Source: Pseudomonadota bacterium
GTDB taxonomy: Bacteria; Pseudomonadota; Alphaproteobacteria; Acetobacterales; Acetobacteraceae
NCBI GenBank assembly: GCA_021826485.1
Contig: JAKAZX010000272.1
Coordinates: forward strand, 1 to 5,712
Length of the DNA: 5,712 nucleotides
Direction: 5' to 3'
The notes below the pieces were generated by a model. That model was not told the DNA's origin and made no database searches. It saw only the letters and a program-made list of their open reading frames with translations. The position numbers and the translations under genes were made by a program. Shown piece after piece: positions 1 to 5,712 of the stretch. How positions within the stretch are numbered: position 1 is the stretch's first letter; each line of letters begins with the position of its first letter.

Positions 1-18
1 GCACCGCAGATATTCCCC

Positions 19-136
19 CGTCATTGCGAGGAGCGCAGCGACGAAGCAATCCAGAAGACCGGGCCGTTCGCAGTAATGTTCCCACCACCGCGGCGGCGGC
101 AAGCGCCTGGATTGCTTCGCTTCGCTCGCAATGACG
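19..136. repeat. Inverted pair of a short dispersed intergenic repeat
   Basis: Two copies of one sequence face each other. The left copy (19-54) reads CGTCATTGCGAG, then 12 bases, then GAAGCAATCCAG. The right copy (107-136) is its reverse complement with the same two outer blocks but only 6 bases between them. The outer blocks match exactly and 52 bases separate the copies, so the stretch can fold back as a large hairpin on either strand. Each copy is also partly self-complementary (ATTGC against GCAAT). From memory, this GTCATTGCGAG/GAAGCAATCC wording recurs between genes in many proteobacterial genomes, like REP-type elements. It lies downstream of the cytochrome c gene and may help end that transcript or protect its 3' end, which is inference. 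No transposase is present. Confidence 0.8.
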
Positions 137-203
137 ACGATCGGGACTGCCGGCGCGAACTAATACAGTCGCCCGCCCTTGGATGGACAGTAATGCGGCG
201 CCG

Positions 204-698
204 CTATTTCGGCATCACGACGGTCATGTACGGTGCCTTCGGCGTCTCCCCCGGCACGGTCGCCGCGCTCACCGCATGCACGACCGGCGGCAGGCTGCGC
301 AGATAGGCGACGATCGCGCGCGCGTCGGCGTCCGTCAGCGCGGCGAAGTCATTGTAGGGCATGATCGGGATCAGCTTCCCACCGCCCGGCGTCGCGCCGG
401 TCCGGATTGCGGTGATGACCTGCTCGTCCGACCATTTGCCGAGGCCGGTTTCCGGGTCCGGCGTCAGGTTCGGCCCCCAGCGCACGCCGACGCCCGGAAG
501 TTCGAAGCCGACATCGGAGCCGGACAGCGGGTGCGCGAAATCCGGCTTGCCGAGGAAATAGCCGGGCGTGTGGCAGTCGCCGCAGCCCATCAGCGTGACC
601 AGGTATTTGCCCCGCGCCACGTCATCTTCGGCCTGCGCCGCGATCGTGCCGCAGACCGCCAGCGCCGCGCCCGAGGCGGCCCGGATAAACCAGTTCAT
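204..698 (-). CDS. Exported monohaem c-type cytochrome
   Basis: This 164-residue protein is a small periplasmic electron carrier. Residues 1-23 look like a Sec signal peptide, with a hydrophobic stretch ending in AQA before EDD. The haem-binding motif CGDCH is at 39-43, with His43 as one axial ligand. The later segment PIMPYNDFAALTDADARAI (111-129) and the following YLRSLPP are typical of class I cytochrome c domains, and Met113 is the probable second ligand. The middle segment NLTPDPETGLGKWSDEQV is common in cytochromes related to alcohol or sugar dehydrogenase cytochrome subunits. There is only one CxxCH, so this is not the three-haem subunit. The ATG at 698 is supported by GGAGG six bases upstream. 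The gene follows upp by 87 bases on the same strand. Its redox partner cannot be told from this window. Confidence 0.9.
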   Translation of the reverse strand: MNWFIRAASGAALAVCGTIAAQAEDDVARGKYLVTLMGCGDCHTPGYFLGKPDFAHPLSGSDVGFELPGVGVRWGPNLTPDPETGLGKWSDEQVITAIRTGATPGGGKLIPIMPYNDFAALTDADARAIVAYLRSLPPVVHAVSAATVPGETPKAPYMTVVMPK

Positions 699-704
699 CG
701 TTCC

Positions 705-709
705 CCTCC
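705..709 (-). promoter_or_regulatory. Ribosome binding site of the cytochrome c gene
   Basis: On the minus strand this reads GGAGG inside GGGAGGGG, six bases before the ATG at 698. It is the strongest Shine-Dalgarno match in the window and fixes the cytochrome start. Confidence 0.75.
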
Positions 710-710
710 C

Positions 711-785
711 GCTCTGTCATGCCGACTTGAGCGGGTCGAGGGATATCGCAAACAACAGGTAACTTAAATCAAAATTTACGAAGGC
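711..785 (-). promoter_or_regulatory. Possible promoter region for the cytochrome c gene
   Basis: The gap between the upp stop and the cytochrome start holds a clearly AT-rich patch (about 760-785) in otherwise GC-rich DNA. Read on the minus strand, a TTGATT at 767-772 could serve as a -35 element, with weak -10 candidates around the GATATC at 742-747 (spacing 19). Matches to the sigma-70 consensus are poor. The base composition suggests a promoter or at least non-coding control DNA, but the exact boxes are not supported. No GC-rich hairpin with a T run follows upp, so readthrough from upp is also possible. Confidence 0.25.
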
Positions 786-1421
786 TCATTTTGTGCCGAA
801 CAGCCGGTCCCCGGCATCGCCGAGGCCGGGGCGGATATAGCCGTGCTCGTCCAGGCAGCGGTCGATCGCACAGGTGAACACCGGCACGTCGGGATGCGCG
901 CCGGTCAGCACGCCCACCCCCTCCGGCGCCGCGATCAGGCAGACGAAGCTGATCTGCGCCGCGCCTGCCGCCTTCAGCCGCCCGACCGCGGCGGCGGCGG
1001 AATGGCCGGTCGCCAGCATCGGATCGACCACGATCACCTGCCGGTCGGCGATGTCCTCGGGCAGCTTCAGATAGTATTCGACGGGTTGCAGCGTCACCGG
1101 GTCGCGATACAGGCCGATATGGCCGACCCGCGCCGACGGCACCGCGTCCAGCATCCCCTCCAGGATGCCGTTGCCGGCGCGCAGGATCGAGACGAGGCAG
1201 AGCTTCTTGCCCGAGATCATCCGCCCCATCATCGGCTCCAGCGGCGTCTCGATCGGCACCGGCTCCAGCGGCAGGGCGCGCGTCACCTCGTAGCACATCA
1301 ATAGGCTGATCTCCCGCGCGATGCGGCGGAAATCGGCGACCGCGGTATCGCGGGAGCGCAGCAGCGTCAGCTTGTGCTGCACCAGCGGATGATCGAGCAC
1401 GGTGACATTCGGTCGGGCCAT
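786..1421 (-). CDS. upp: Uracil phosphoribosyltransferase
   Basis: This 211-residue enzyme makes UMP from uracil and PRPP in the cytoplasm, the uracil salvage step. The length is right for the family (about 208-210). The PRPP-binding motif VIVVDPMLATGHS is at 129-141; E. coli has VDPMLATGGS, so a His replaces one Gly. The C-terminal uracil-binding segment GYIRPGLGDAGDRLFGTK (194-211) is nearly identical to the E. coli end. SILRAG (78-83) is also characteristic. The reading frame stays open far upstream through the antisense of motA, so the start was chosen from homology: MARPNV at 1421 fits, and MPMARPNV from 1427 is possible. Neither has a clear Shine-Dalgarno. It follows motA by 83 bases, a neighbour with no metabolic link. 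Confidence 0.96.
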   Translation of the reverse strand: MARPNVTVLDHPLVQHKLTLLRSRDTAVADFRRIAREISLLMCYEVTRALPLEPVPIETPLEPMMGRMISGKKLCLVSILRAGNGILEGMLDAVPSARVGHIGLYRDPVTLQPVEYYLKLPEDIADRQVIVVDPMLATGHSAAAAVGRLKAAGAAQISFVCLIAAPEGVGVLTGAHPDVPVFTCAIDRCLDEHGYIRPGLGDAGDRLFGTK

Positions 1422-1504
1422 CGGCATGGGCGGGCGCGCTCGCTTGGGGGTGGGAGGGACGATGGAACGTCGGCGGCGGACCATAGCCCCGGCCCCCTGC
1501 CCCC

Positions 1505-2371
1505 TCAAGCGATCTGCAGGCTCTGCAACACCTGTTCGAGTTCCTGGAAGCTCGGCATGTGCTGGGTGGGCGCCATCTTCCGCCCGGTCTCGACGCTGAC
1601 CTGCGGCGCGTTGCCGTGCAGATGCGCCACCAGCACGGCGCGGATCACCTCCAGATACTTCGCCTCCTCCTCCACCACCGCGCGCAGGCGGCTGGCGAAC
1701 GGGCCGACCATGCCGTAGGCCAGCAGCACGCCGAGGAAGGTGCCGGTCAGCGCACCGCCGATCATCGCGCCCAGGACCGAAGGCGGCTCGTTGATGTGCG
1801 ACATGGTCTTGATGACGCCGAGCACGGCGGCGACGATGCCGAGCGCGGGCAACCCGTCCGCCATCGTCTGCAAGGCGTGCGCGCCGTGCAGTTCCTCGTT
1901 CAGCGATTTCTTCAATTCCCGCGCCATCACGTCCTCGATCTGGTTGGGATCGTCGGCATTCATGCCGACCATGCGCAGGTAGTCGCAGATCATGTCGCTG
2001 GCGTGGTGGTTGCGCAGGATTTTCGGGAACTTGCGGAAGGCGGCGCTTTCCTCGGGCTTCTCGATATGCGGCTCCAGCGCCATCGCGCCCTTGGTCGCGG
2101 CCAGCCGCACCAGGAAGAACATCAGGCTGAGCAGATCGACGTAATCCGTCTTGCGGAAGCTGGCGCCCTTGAGAATCTTGCCGAAGCCGCCGAGCGTGTG
2201 TTTCACGTCGTGCAGGCTGTTGGCCATGATGAAGGTGCCGACGGCGGCGCCGCCGATGGTCAGCATCTCGAACGGCACCGCCTCCACCAGCGGCCCCATG
2301 CTGCCGCCGGACAGCAGGTAGCTGCCGAACACGCAGACGAACAGGAAGCCGAGGCCGGCAAGCGGGATCAT
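1505..2371 (-). CDS. motA: Flagellar motor stator protein MotA
   Basis: This 288-residue inner-membrane protein is the proton-channel and torque-generating half of the flagellar stator. Four membrane segments are visible at roughly 2-20, 34-51, 172-190 and 200-222, with a large cytoplasmic loop between the second and third. Key residues by ungapped comparison with recalled E. coli MotA are Pro175 (E. coli Pro173) in DGLPALGIVAAVLG, Pro224 (Pro222) in AYGMVGPFA, and Glu100 (Glu98), which contacts FliG. The position of E. coli Arg90 is Ala92 here, with Arg89 and Lys94 beside it. HIEKPEES (102-109) and VLVAHLHGNAPQVSVE (246-261) resemble the Caulobacter type. The ATG at 2371 is 9 bases after the motB stop and has no good Shine-Dalgarno, so translation is probably coupled to motB. 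The gene order is motB then motA, the reverse of E. coli. Confidence 0.96.
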   Translation of the reverse strand: MIPLAGLGFLFVCVFGSYLLSGGSMGPLVEAVPFEMLTIGGAAVGTFIMANSLHDVKHTLGGFGKILKGASFRKTDYVDLLSLMFFLVRLAATKGAMALEPHIEKPEESAAFRKFPKILRNHHASDMICDYLRMVGMNADDPNQIEDVMARELKKSLNEELHGAHALQTMADGLPALGIVAAVLGVIKTMSHINEPPSVLGAMIGGALTGTFLGVLLAYGMVGPFASRLRAVVEEEAKYLEVIRAVLVAHLHGNAPQVSVETGRKMAPTQHMPSFQELEQVLQSLQIA

Positions 2372-2380
2372 CGTGCGGCG

Positions 2381-3499
2381 TCACTCGGACGCCGGCGGCA
2401 GCGGGGTCGAGGACATCACCAGGATCGCGATGCGCCGGTTCGCCGCGGCGAGCGGCTCGGCGGGCAGCAGCAATTCGCGGTCGGCGCGGCCGGTGACTTC
2501 GCGGAACCGCGCGTCCGGCAGCCCGTCCTCGGCCAGCAGGCGGCGCGTGGCGCTGGCGCGGTCGCCGGACAGTTCCCAGTTGCCGCGCTGGCTGCCCCGG
2601 TAGGGCGCGGCGTCGGTGTGGCCGGCGATGGCGATGGGCTGCGGCAGCCGGGCCAGCACCGGCGCAATCTTCTGCAACAGCAGCCGGGCGCGGTCGTTCG
2701 GCTCCGCCGAGCCGGTCGCGAACATCGGCTGGCGGTCGGCGTCGAGCAACTGGATGCGCAATCCCTCCGGCGTCACGTCGATGGCGAGCTGGCGCGCCAG
2801 CGCCGCCAGCGCGGGGTCGGCGGCGACGGCATCGCGGATCGCCGTGGCGGCGGCGGCGAACTCCGCCCGTTCCCGCCGCGCCAGCTCGGCGCGCAGCGCG
2901 CCGGTGTCGGTACCGCGCAGGTCCGGTGCCGGCGCGGGCGCCGCCCCGGCGCCGGCATTGGCGAGGAATTCGGCATGCGAGGGGGTCGCCGCCGGCTTCG
3001 CCGCGACGCCGCCGCCCGGCGCATGCTCCCCCGTTTCGGTGGCCGGCTTCGCGGCATTGCCCGCTGCCGTCGCCGTGCTGCCGGCGCGGCTGCGCTGATC
3101 GTCCGGCGCCTCGGCTTGCGGCGGTGGGCTGGCCGGCGCGTCCGCCTCCGGATCGCCGGCGGGGGCGGAGGATTTGCCCGGCAGCACGGTCTGCGTGCCG
3201 AGGTCGGAGACCATCGCCCCCTGCTCATAGGGCGTCCGGCCGCCGAACGGGGCGCCGCTGCCGGACATGCTGCGGGCCATCGCGTTCATCGGCGCGAAAT
3301 AGTCGGCCAGCCCCCGCCGCTGCTCCTCCGTCGTCGCGTTGATCAGCCACATCAGCAGGAAGAACGCCATCATGGCGGTGACGAAATCGGCGTAGGCGAC
3401 CTTCCAGGCGCCGCCGTGATGGCCGCCCTCGGCCACCTCCTCCCGCCGGATGATGATCGTGCCGCGGCTGTTCTTCCGCTCCCGTGCCGCCATCCGCAT
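2381..3499 (-). CDS. motB: Flagellar motor stator protein MotB
   Basis: This 372-residue protein anchors the stator to peptidoglycan and carries the proton-binding aspartate. After a cytoplasmic basic N-terminus comes one membrane helix at about 36-54, beginning YADFVTAMMAFFLLMWLI. Asp38 corresponds to the essential Asp32 of E. coli. The stretch after it (NATTEEQRRGLADYF, 54-68) is where the plug helix sits. A long Ala/Pro/Gly-rich linker at about 105-195 leads to an OmpA-like peptidoglycan-binding domain at about 235-365, with GHTDAAPY (293-300), NWELSGDRASA (307-317) and the final ANRRIAILV (353-361). The protein is longer than E. coli MotB (308) mainly through the linker. The start could be the ATG at 3499 (GGAG 4 bases away) or the in-frame ATG at 3493 (10 bases away). 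It precedes motA by 9 bases. Confidence 0.96.
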   Translation of the reverse strand: MRMAARERKNSRGTIIIRREEVAEGGHHGGAWKVAYADFVTAMMAFFLLMWLINATTEEQRRGLADYFAPMNAMARSMSGSGAPFGGRTPYEQGAMVSDLGTQTVLPGKSSAPAGDPEADAPASPPPQAEAPDDQRSRAGSTATAAGNAAKPATETGEHAPGGGVAAKPAATPSHAEFLANAGAGAAPAPAPDLRGTDTGALRAELARRERAEFAAAATAIRDAVAADPALAALARQLAIDVTPEGLRIQLLDADRQPMFATGSAEPNDRARLLLQKIAPVLARLPQPIAIAGHTDAAPYRGSQRGNWELSGDRASATRRLLAEDGLPDARFREVTGRADRELLLPAEPLAAANRRIAILVMSSTPLPPASE

Positions 3500-3503
3500 T
3501 CCG

Positions 3504-3507
3504 CTCC
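3504..3507 (-). promoter_or_regulatory. Ribosome binding site of motB
   Basis: GGAG on the minus strand serves one of two in-frame ATGs. It lies 4 bases before the ATG at 3499 and 10 bases before the ATG at 3493. Neither spacing is ideal, so the start of MotB is uncertain by two residues. Confidence 0.5.
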
Positions 3508-3551
3508 ACCGAGGCCGGGGGGCAGAGTGCGGCGGGTTGCTTAAGCCGGTG

Positions 3552-3752
3552 CTAACCGCCCGACCCGCTTTCGACCGGCGCGCAGTTGGTGCGCCCGGCC
3601 ATCACGCAGTCCTGCACCCGGCCGACGCCGTGCAGCACGTGCATCAGGAACAGGCCGCCGCCGATCAGTACCGCCAGCACCAGCAGCGCCACCAGCGCGC
3701 CGCGGCGCGGGCCGGCGGCGGCATCGTCATCGGATGGGTCGGGGTCTTCCAT
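3552..3752 (-). CDS. Small single-pass membrane protein, function unknown
   Basis: This 66-residue protein begins with an acidic head (MEDPDPSDDD), followed by an Arg pair at 16-17 and one hydrophobic helix at about 19-38 (ALVALLVLAVLIGGGLFLMH). The C-terminal tail contains QDCVMAGRTNCAP, with Cys49 and Cys57. The positive-inside rule puts the N-terminus in the cytoplasm and the Cys pair in the periplasm, where it could form a disulfide; this is inference. I recall similar short proteins ending in a DCVMxGRxNC motif across alphaproteobacteria, annotated only as hypothetical. The ATG at 3752 has GGAG 5 bases upstream, a good site. The frame is open far upstream as the antisense of the hydrolase, but composition and the ribosome site favour the short form. 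It stops 52 bases before motB on the same strand. Confidence 0.8.
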   Translation of the reverse strand: MEDPDPSDDDAAAGPRRGALVALLVLAVLIGGGLFLMHVLHGVGRVQDCVMAGRTNCAPVESGSGG

Positions 3753-3806
3753 TCCATCTCCGGCACTTTTCTTGACACGGACGGAGTCGTCCGGCCACTT
3801 CACGCC
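3753..3806. promoter_or_regulatory. Short divergent intergenic region with a TTGACA and a small hairpin
   Basis: These 54 bases separate the minus-strand run from the plus-strand pair, so promoters for both directions should lie here or inside the opposing genes. On the plus strand a perfect TTGACA occurs at 3772-3777, but no fair -10 element follows at 16-18 bases, and the hydrolase ATG at 3807 is very near. A perfect 5-base inverted repeat (GGACG, GAGT loop, CGTCC) sits at 3779-3792 and could be a small operator or chance. No minus-strand promoter could be identified with confidence. Confidence 0.3.
3758..3761 (-). promoter_or_regulatory. Ribosome binding site of the small membrane protein gene
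   Basis: GGAG on the minus strand lies 5 bases before the ATG at 3752. It decides the start within a much longer open frame. A nearby ATG at 3757 is out of frame and too close to the site. Confidence 0.7.
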
Positions 3807-4658
3807 ATGTCCCGCGGGTTCGCCCTGCTGCTTGCCCTGCTGTTCACCGCCCTGCTGTCCCCGGTGGTGCGGGCGGCGGACCGGGAATTCACCACCAGCG
3901 ACGGCATCCACCTGCATTACATCGAACAGGGGCACGGGCACACCATCGTGCTGGTCCCCGGCTGGACCATGCCGGCCTGGATCTGGGACGCGCAGATCGC
4001 CGATTTCGCGCGACACTACCGCGTGATCGCTTTTGACCCGCGCGCCCAGGGCGACAGCGAGGCGTCGCGCGACGGCTATGAGCCGCTGCGGCGCGGCCAG
4101 GACATCGCCGAGCTGATCGCGACCCTGGGGCCGGAGCGGGTGCTGCTGGCCGGCTGGTCGCTCGGCGTGCTGGACGCCCTCGCCTATGTCCACACGCATG
4201 GCGACGCGCGGCTCGCCGGCCTCGTGCTGATCGACAATTCGGTGGGCGAGGAGCCGGCGCCGACCGCTGGCCCCCGCCACGCCGGCAGCGCGCGCCCGAT
4301 CGGGCGGGAGGCGCGGATGCGCCTGTTCGTGCACGGCATGTTCGCCCGGCCGCAGCCCGCCGCCTATCTCGACCGGCTGACCGCCGCCTGCCTGCGCACG
4401 CCCGAGGCTGCGGCCGATGCGCTGCTGAACTATCCGGAACCGCGCAGCTTCTGGAAGGAAGCGGTCTATGCTACGGCGCGTCCCGTGCTTTATGTCGTCA
4501 CCCCCCGTTTCGCCGGACAGGCGGAAAACCTGCGCCGCCATCACCCGACCGCCGAGGCGGTGGTGATGACCGGGGTGGGCCACGCCCTGTTCGTCGATGA
4601 TCCCGCGCGGTTCGACGCGCTGCTGGGCGACTTCATCCGCCGGCGCGTCTGGCCTTGA
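3807..4658 (+). CDS. Exported alpha/beta hydrolase
   Basis: This 283-residue protein is a hydrolase-fold enzyme of unknown substrate, probably periplasmic or secreted. Residues 1-23 form a signal peptide (hydrophobic core, then VRA before ADREF). The fold is clear: oxyanion-loop segment VLVPGWTMPAWIWD (48-61), the strand-3 turn FDPRAQGDSE (76-85), the nucleophile elbow GWSLG (116-120) with Ser118, and the catalytic His259 in GVGHALF. The acid normally found after strand 7 is absent: the segment reads VLYVVTPRFAGQ (227-238). Asp143 in LVLIDNS, after strand 6, is the best substitute. The ATG at 3807 gives the complete signal peptide but has no clear Shine-Dalgarno. The stop overlaps the TTG start of the next gene. 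Esterase, lactonase or haloperoxidase-like activity are all possible and the sequence does not decide. Confidence 0.88.
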   Translation: MSRGFALLLALLFTALLSPVVRAADREFTTSDGIHLHYIEQGHGHTIVLVPGWTMPAWIWDAQIADFARHYRVIAFDPRAQGDSEASRDGYEPLRRGQDIAELIATLGPERVLLAGWSLGVLDALAYVHTHGDARLAGLVLIDNSVGEEPAPTAGPRHAGSARPIGREARMRLFVHGMFARPQPAAYLDRLTAACLRTPEAAADALLNYPEPRSFWKEAVYATARPVLYVVTPRFAGQAENLRRHHPTAEAVVMTGVGHALFVDDPARFDALLGDFIRRRVWP

Positions 4659-5712
4659 GGCGGCCCGCCGCGGCGCTGCTGCCGCTCGCGCTGGTCTCCG
4701 CCGCTTCGCTCGGGTTCGAGATCGCACTGACCCGCTACTTCGCGGTCGCGAAATGGTCGGAATACGGGTACTGGGTCATCTCGATCGTGCTGGCCGGCTT
4801 CGCGCTGAGCGGCGTGGTGATGGCGCTGGCCGAGGACTGGTTCCTGCGCCACGGTCCGCGGCTGCTGGCGGCGCTGCCGGCGGCGCTGATCCTGGCCGGC
4901 GCGGGCGGCTACCATCTTGTCACGACAAATTCCTTCAACCCGCTGCAATTGCAGAATCCCGCGACCGTCGGGCCGCAGCTTGCCGACATCGCCGGCTACT
5001 ACGCGGCCTTGCTGCCGTTCTTCTTCCTGGCGGGACTGTTCGTCGCGCTCAGCTTCGTGCTGAACCCGCGCCGCCTCAATCTGGTTTACGGCTACGATCT
5101 GACCGGCGCGGGGCTGGGCGCGCTGCTGGTGCTGGCGCTGATGGCGGTGGTGCCGCCCTTCGCCCTGCCCGCCTGCCTGCTGGTGGTGCTGGTCCCCGCC
5201 GCCGTGGGCCGTCGGGCACTGCCGGCGGCGGTGGCGGCGCTGCTGGCCGGGGAGGCGCTGCTGCTGCTGGATGACCGGGCGGCGTTCAATGATTTCAAGG
5301 CGATCTACGCGCCGCTTCATGTGCCCGGCAGCCGTATGGCGGCGCAAATCCGCTCCCCGCGCGGCTATTACCTGCTGCTCGACGACTTCACCGAGCGGGT
5401 GGATACCGACATCTCCAACGACGCGGCAATGCTCGGCCTGCCGGGGCCGCCGCGCGCGTTCGGGCTGTATCGCGACGGCAACCGCATCGCCGCCCTGCCC
5501 CGCCCGCCGGGCGCCGCCGCGGCCTATGCCCCGGCGGCGCTGTCGGCGCTGCCCTATGTGCTGTCGCCGCACCCTTCGCTGCTGCTGATCGGCTCGTCCG
5601 GCGGGTTCCGGGAGGCCGAGGCCCGCGTGCTGGGCGCGCGCAGCATCCGCACGCTGGAACCCGAATACTGGCTGCGCGAGGCGGTCCGCCACGGCCTTGG
5701 ACCGGCCCCGCC
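4655..5712 (+). CDS. Membrane protein with spermidine-synthase-like domain (partial, runs off window)
   Basis: An open frame of 352 codons continues to the last base without a stop. The only sensible start is TTG at 4655, whose TTGA overlaps the hydrolase stop; an in-frame stop at 4598 closes the frame upstream, and the first ATG (codon 56) would remove the first membrane segment. Hydrophobic segments lie near 6-28, 38-57, 69-89, 115-135, 143-185 and 188-205. Then comes a soluble part with the PLHVPGSRMAAQIRSPRGYY type of segment (220-239), and a Rossmann-type glycine loop LLLIGSSGGFREAEA (309-323), followed by an acidic strand end IRTLEPE (331-337). This layout matches polytopic membrane proteins fused to a spermidine-synthase or methyltransferase-like domain. 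Whether it binds decarboxylated SAM or makes polyamine is unknown. The C-terminal catalytic region lies outside the window. Confidence 0.8.
   Translation, partial: MRRPAAALLPLALVSAASLGFEIALTRYFAVAKWSEYGYWVISIVLAGFALSGVVMALAEDWFLRHGPRLLAALPAALILAGAGGYHLVTTNSFNPLQLQNPATVGPQLADIAGYYAALLPFFFLAGLFVALSFVLNPRRLNLVYGYDLTGAGLGALLVLALMAVVPPFALPACLLVVLVPAAVGRRALPAAVAALLAGEALLLLDDRAAFNDFKAIYAPLHVPGSRMAAQIRSPRGYYLLLDDFTERVDTDISNDAAMLGLPGPPRAFGLYRDGNRIAALPRPPGAAAAYAPAALSALPYVLSPHPSLLLIGSSGGFREAEARVLGARSIRTLEPEYWLREAVRHGLGPAP

Noticed and set aside
166..203. Rho-independent terminator just after the cytochrome stop
   Set aside because: I could not find a stable GC stem followed by a T run on the minus strand; only weak stems of about four pairs occur.
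76..306. A 76-codon plus-strand open frame over the repeat pair
   Set aside because: It is built from the repeat and the antisense of the cytochrome gene and has no ribosome site or recognisable domain.
760..772. FNR/Anr-like site (TTGAT half) upstream of the cytochrome gene
   Set aside because: Only the first half matches; the second half is not ATCAA.
1422..2384. Extension of the upp frame upstream to a 532-residue protein
   Set aside because: The added part is the shadow of motA in another frame, with Arg/Gly/Ala-rich composition. The UPRT family starts near MARPNV.
1559..3544. A 661-codon plus-strand open frame antisense to motA and motB
   Set aside because: It is rich in Arg, His, Gln and Ala with no domain I recognise, and lies opposite two certain genes. 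High GC creates such open frames.
3790..3810. Sigma-54-like TGGC...GGCC on the minus strand ahead of the small membrane protein gene
   Set aside because: The -12 GC is not met at the needed spacing.
4917..4928. Palindrome TTGTC-AC-GACAA
   Set aside because: It lies inside the coding sequence of the membrane gene and has a two-base loop. Chance is the simplest explanation.
4541..5692. A 383-codon minus-strand open frame opposite the membrane gene
   Set aside because: It has low-complexity Gln/Arg/His-rich composition, while the plus-strand frame encodes plausible membrane segments and a Rossmann loop.

Overview
This is a strongly GC-rich window that looks alphaproteobacterial, most likely from the Rhodospirillales or Acetobacteraceae. 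That placement rests on recall of the protein families: the MotA and MotB wording, the high GC, and a dispersed repeat of the GTCATTGCGAG...GAAGCAATCCAG type. It was not tested by any search.

Layout. Bases 1-203 hold no gene that I can support. They carry two inverted copies of a short dispersed repeat. From 204 to 3752 there is a run of five minus-strand genes. In transcription order they are a 66-residue single-pass membrane protein (3752-3552), motB (3499-2381), motA (2371-1505), upp for uracil phosphoribosyltransferase (1421-786), and an exported monohaem cytochrome c (698-204). The gaps are 52, 9, 83 and 87 bases, so the first three could share one transcript and the last two may or may not.

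Across a 54-base divergent gap, two plus-strand genes begin. One is an exported alpha/beta hydrolase (3807-4658). The other is a polytopic membrane protein with a spermidine-synthase-like Rossmann domain. It starts at a TTG overlapping the hydrolase stop (TTGA, 4655-4658) and runs off the right edge.

How the genes work together. MotA and MotB form the proton-driven flagellar stator. The small membrane protein is next to them, but no functional link is shown. Upp salvages uracil to UMP, and the cytochrome carries electrons in the periplasm, so these look like housekeeping neighbours. The hydrolase and membrane gene are probably translationally coupled.

I see no CRISPR array, tRNA, rRNA, transposase or defence cassette, and no convincing undescribed system. 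The most notable points are the motB-before-motA order, the small Cys-pair membrane protein, the hydrolase without an acid at the usual site, and the TTG-started membrane gene.
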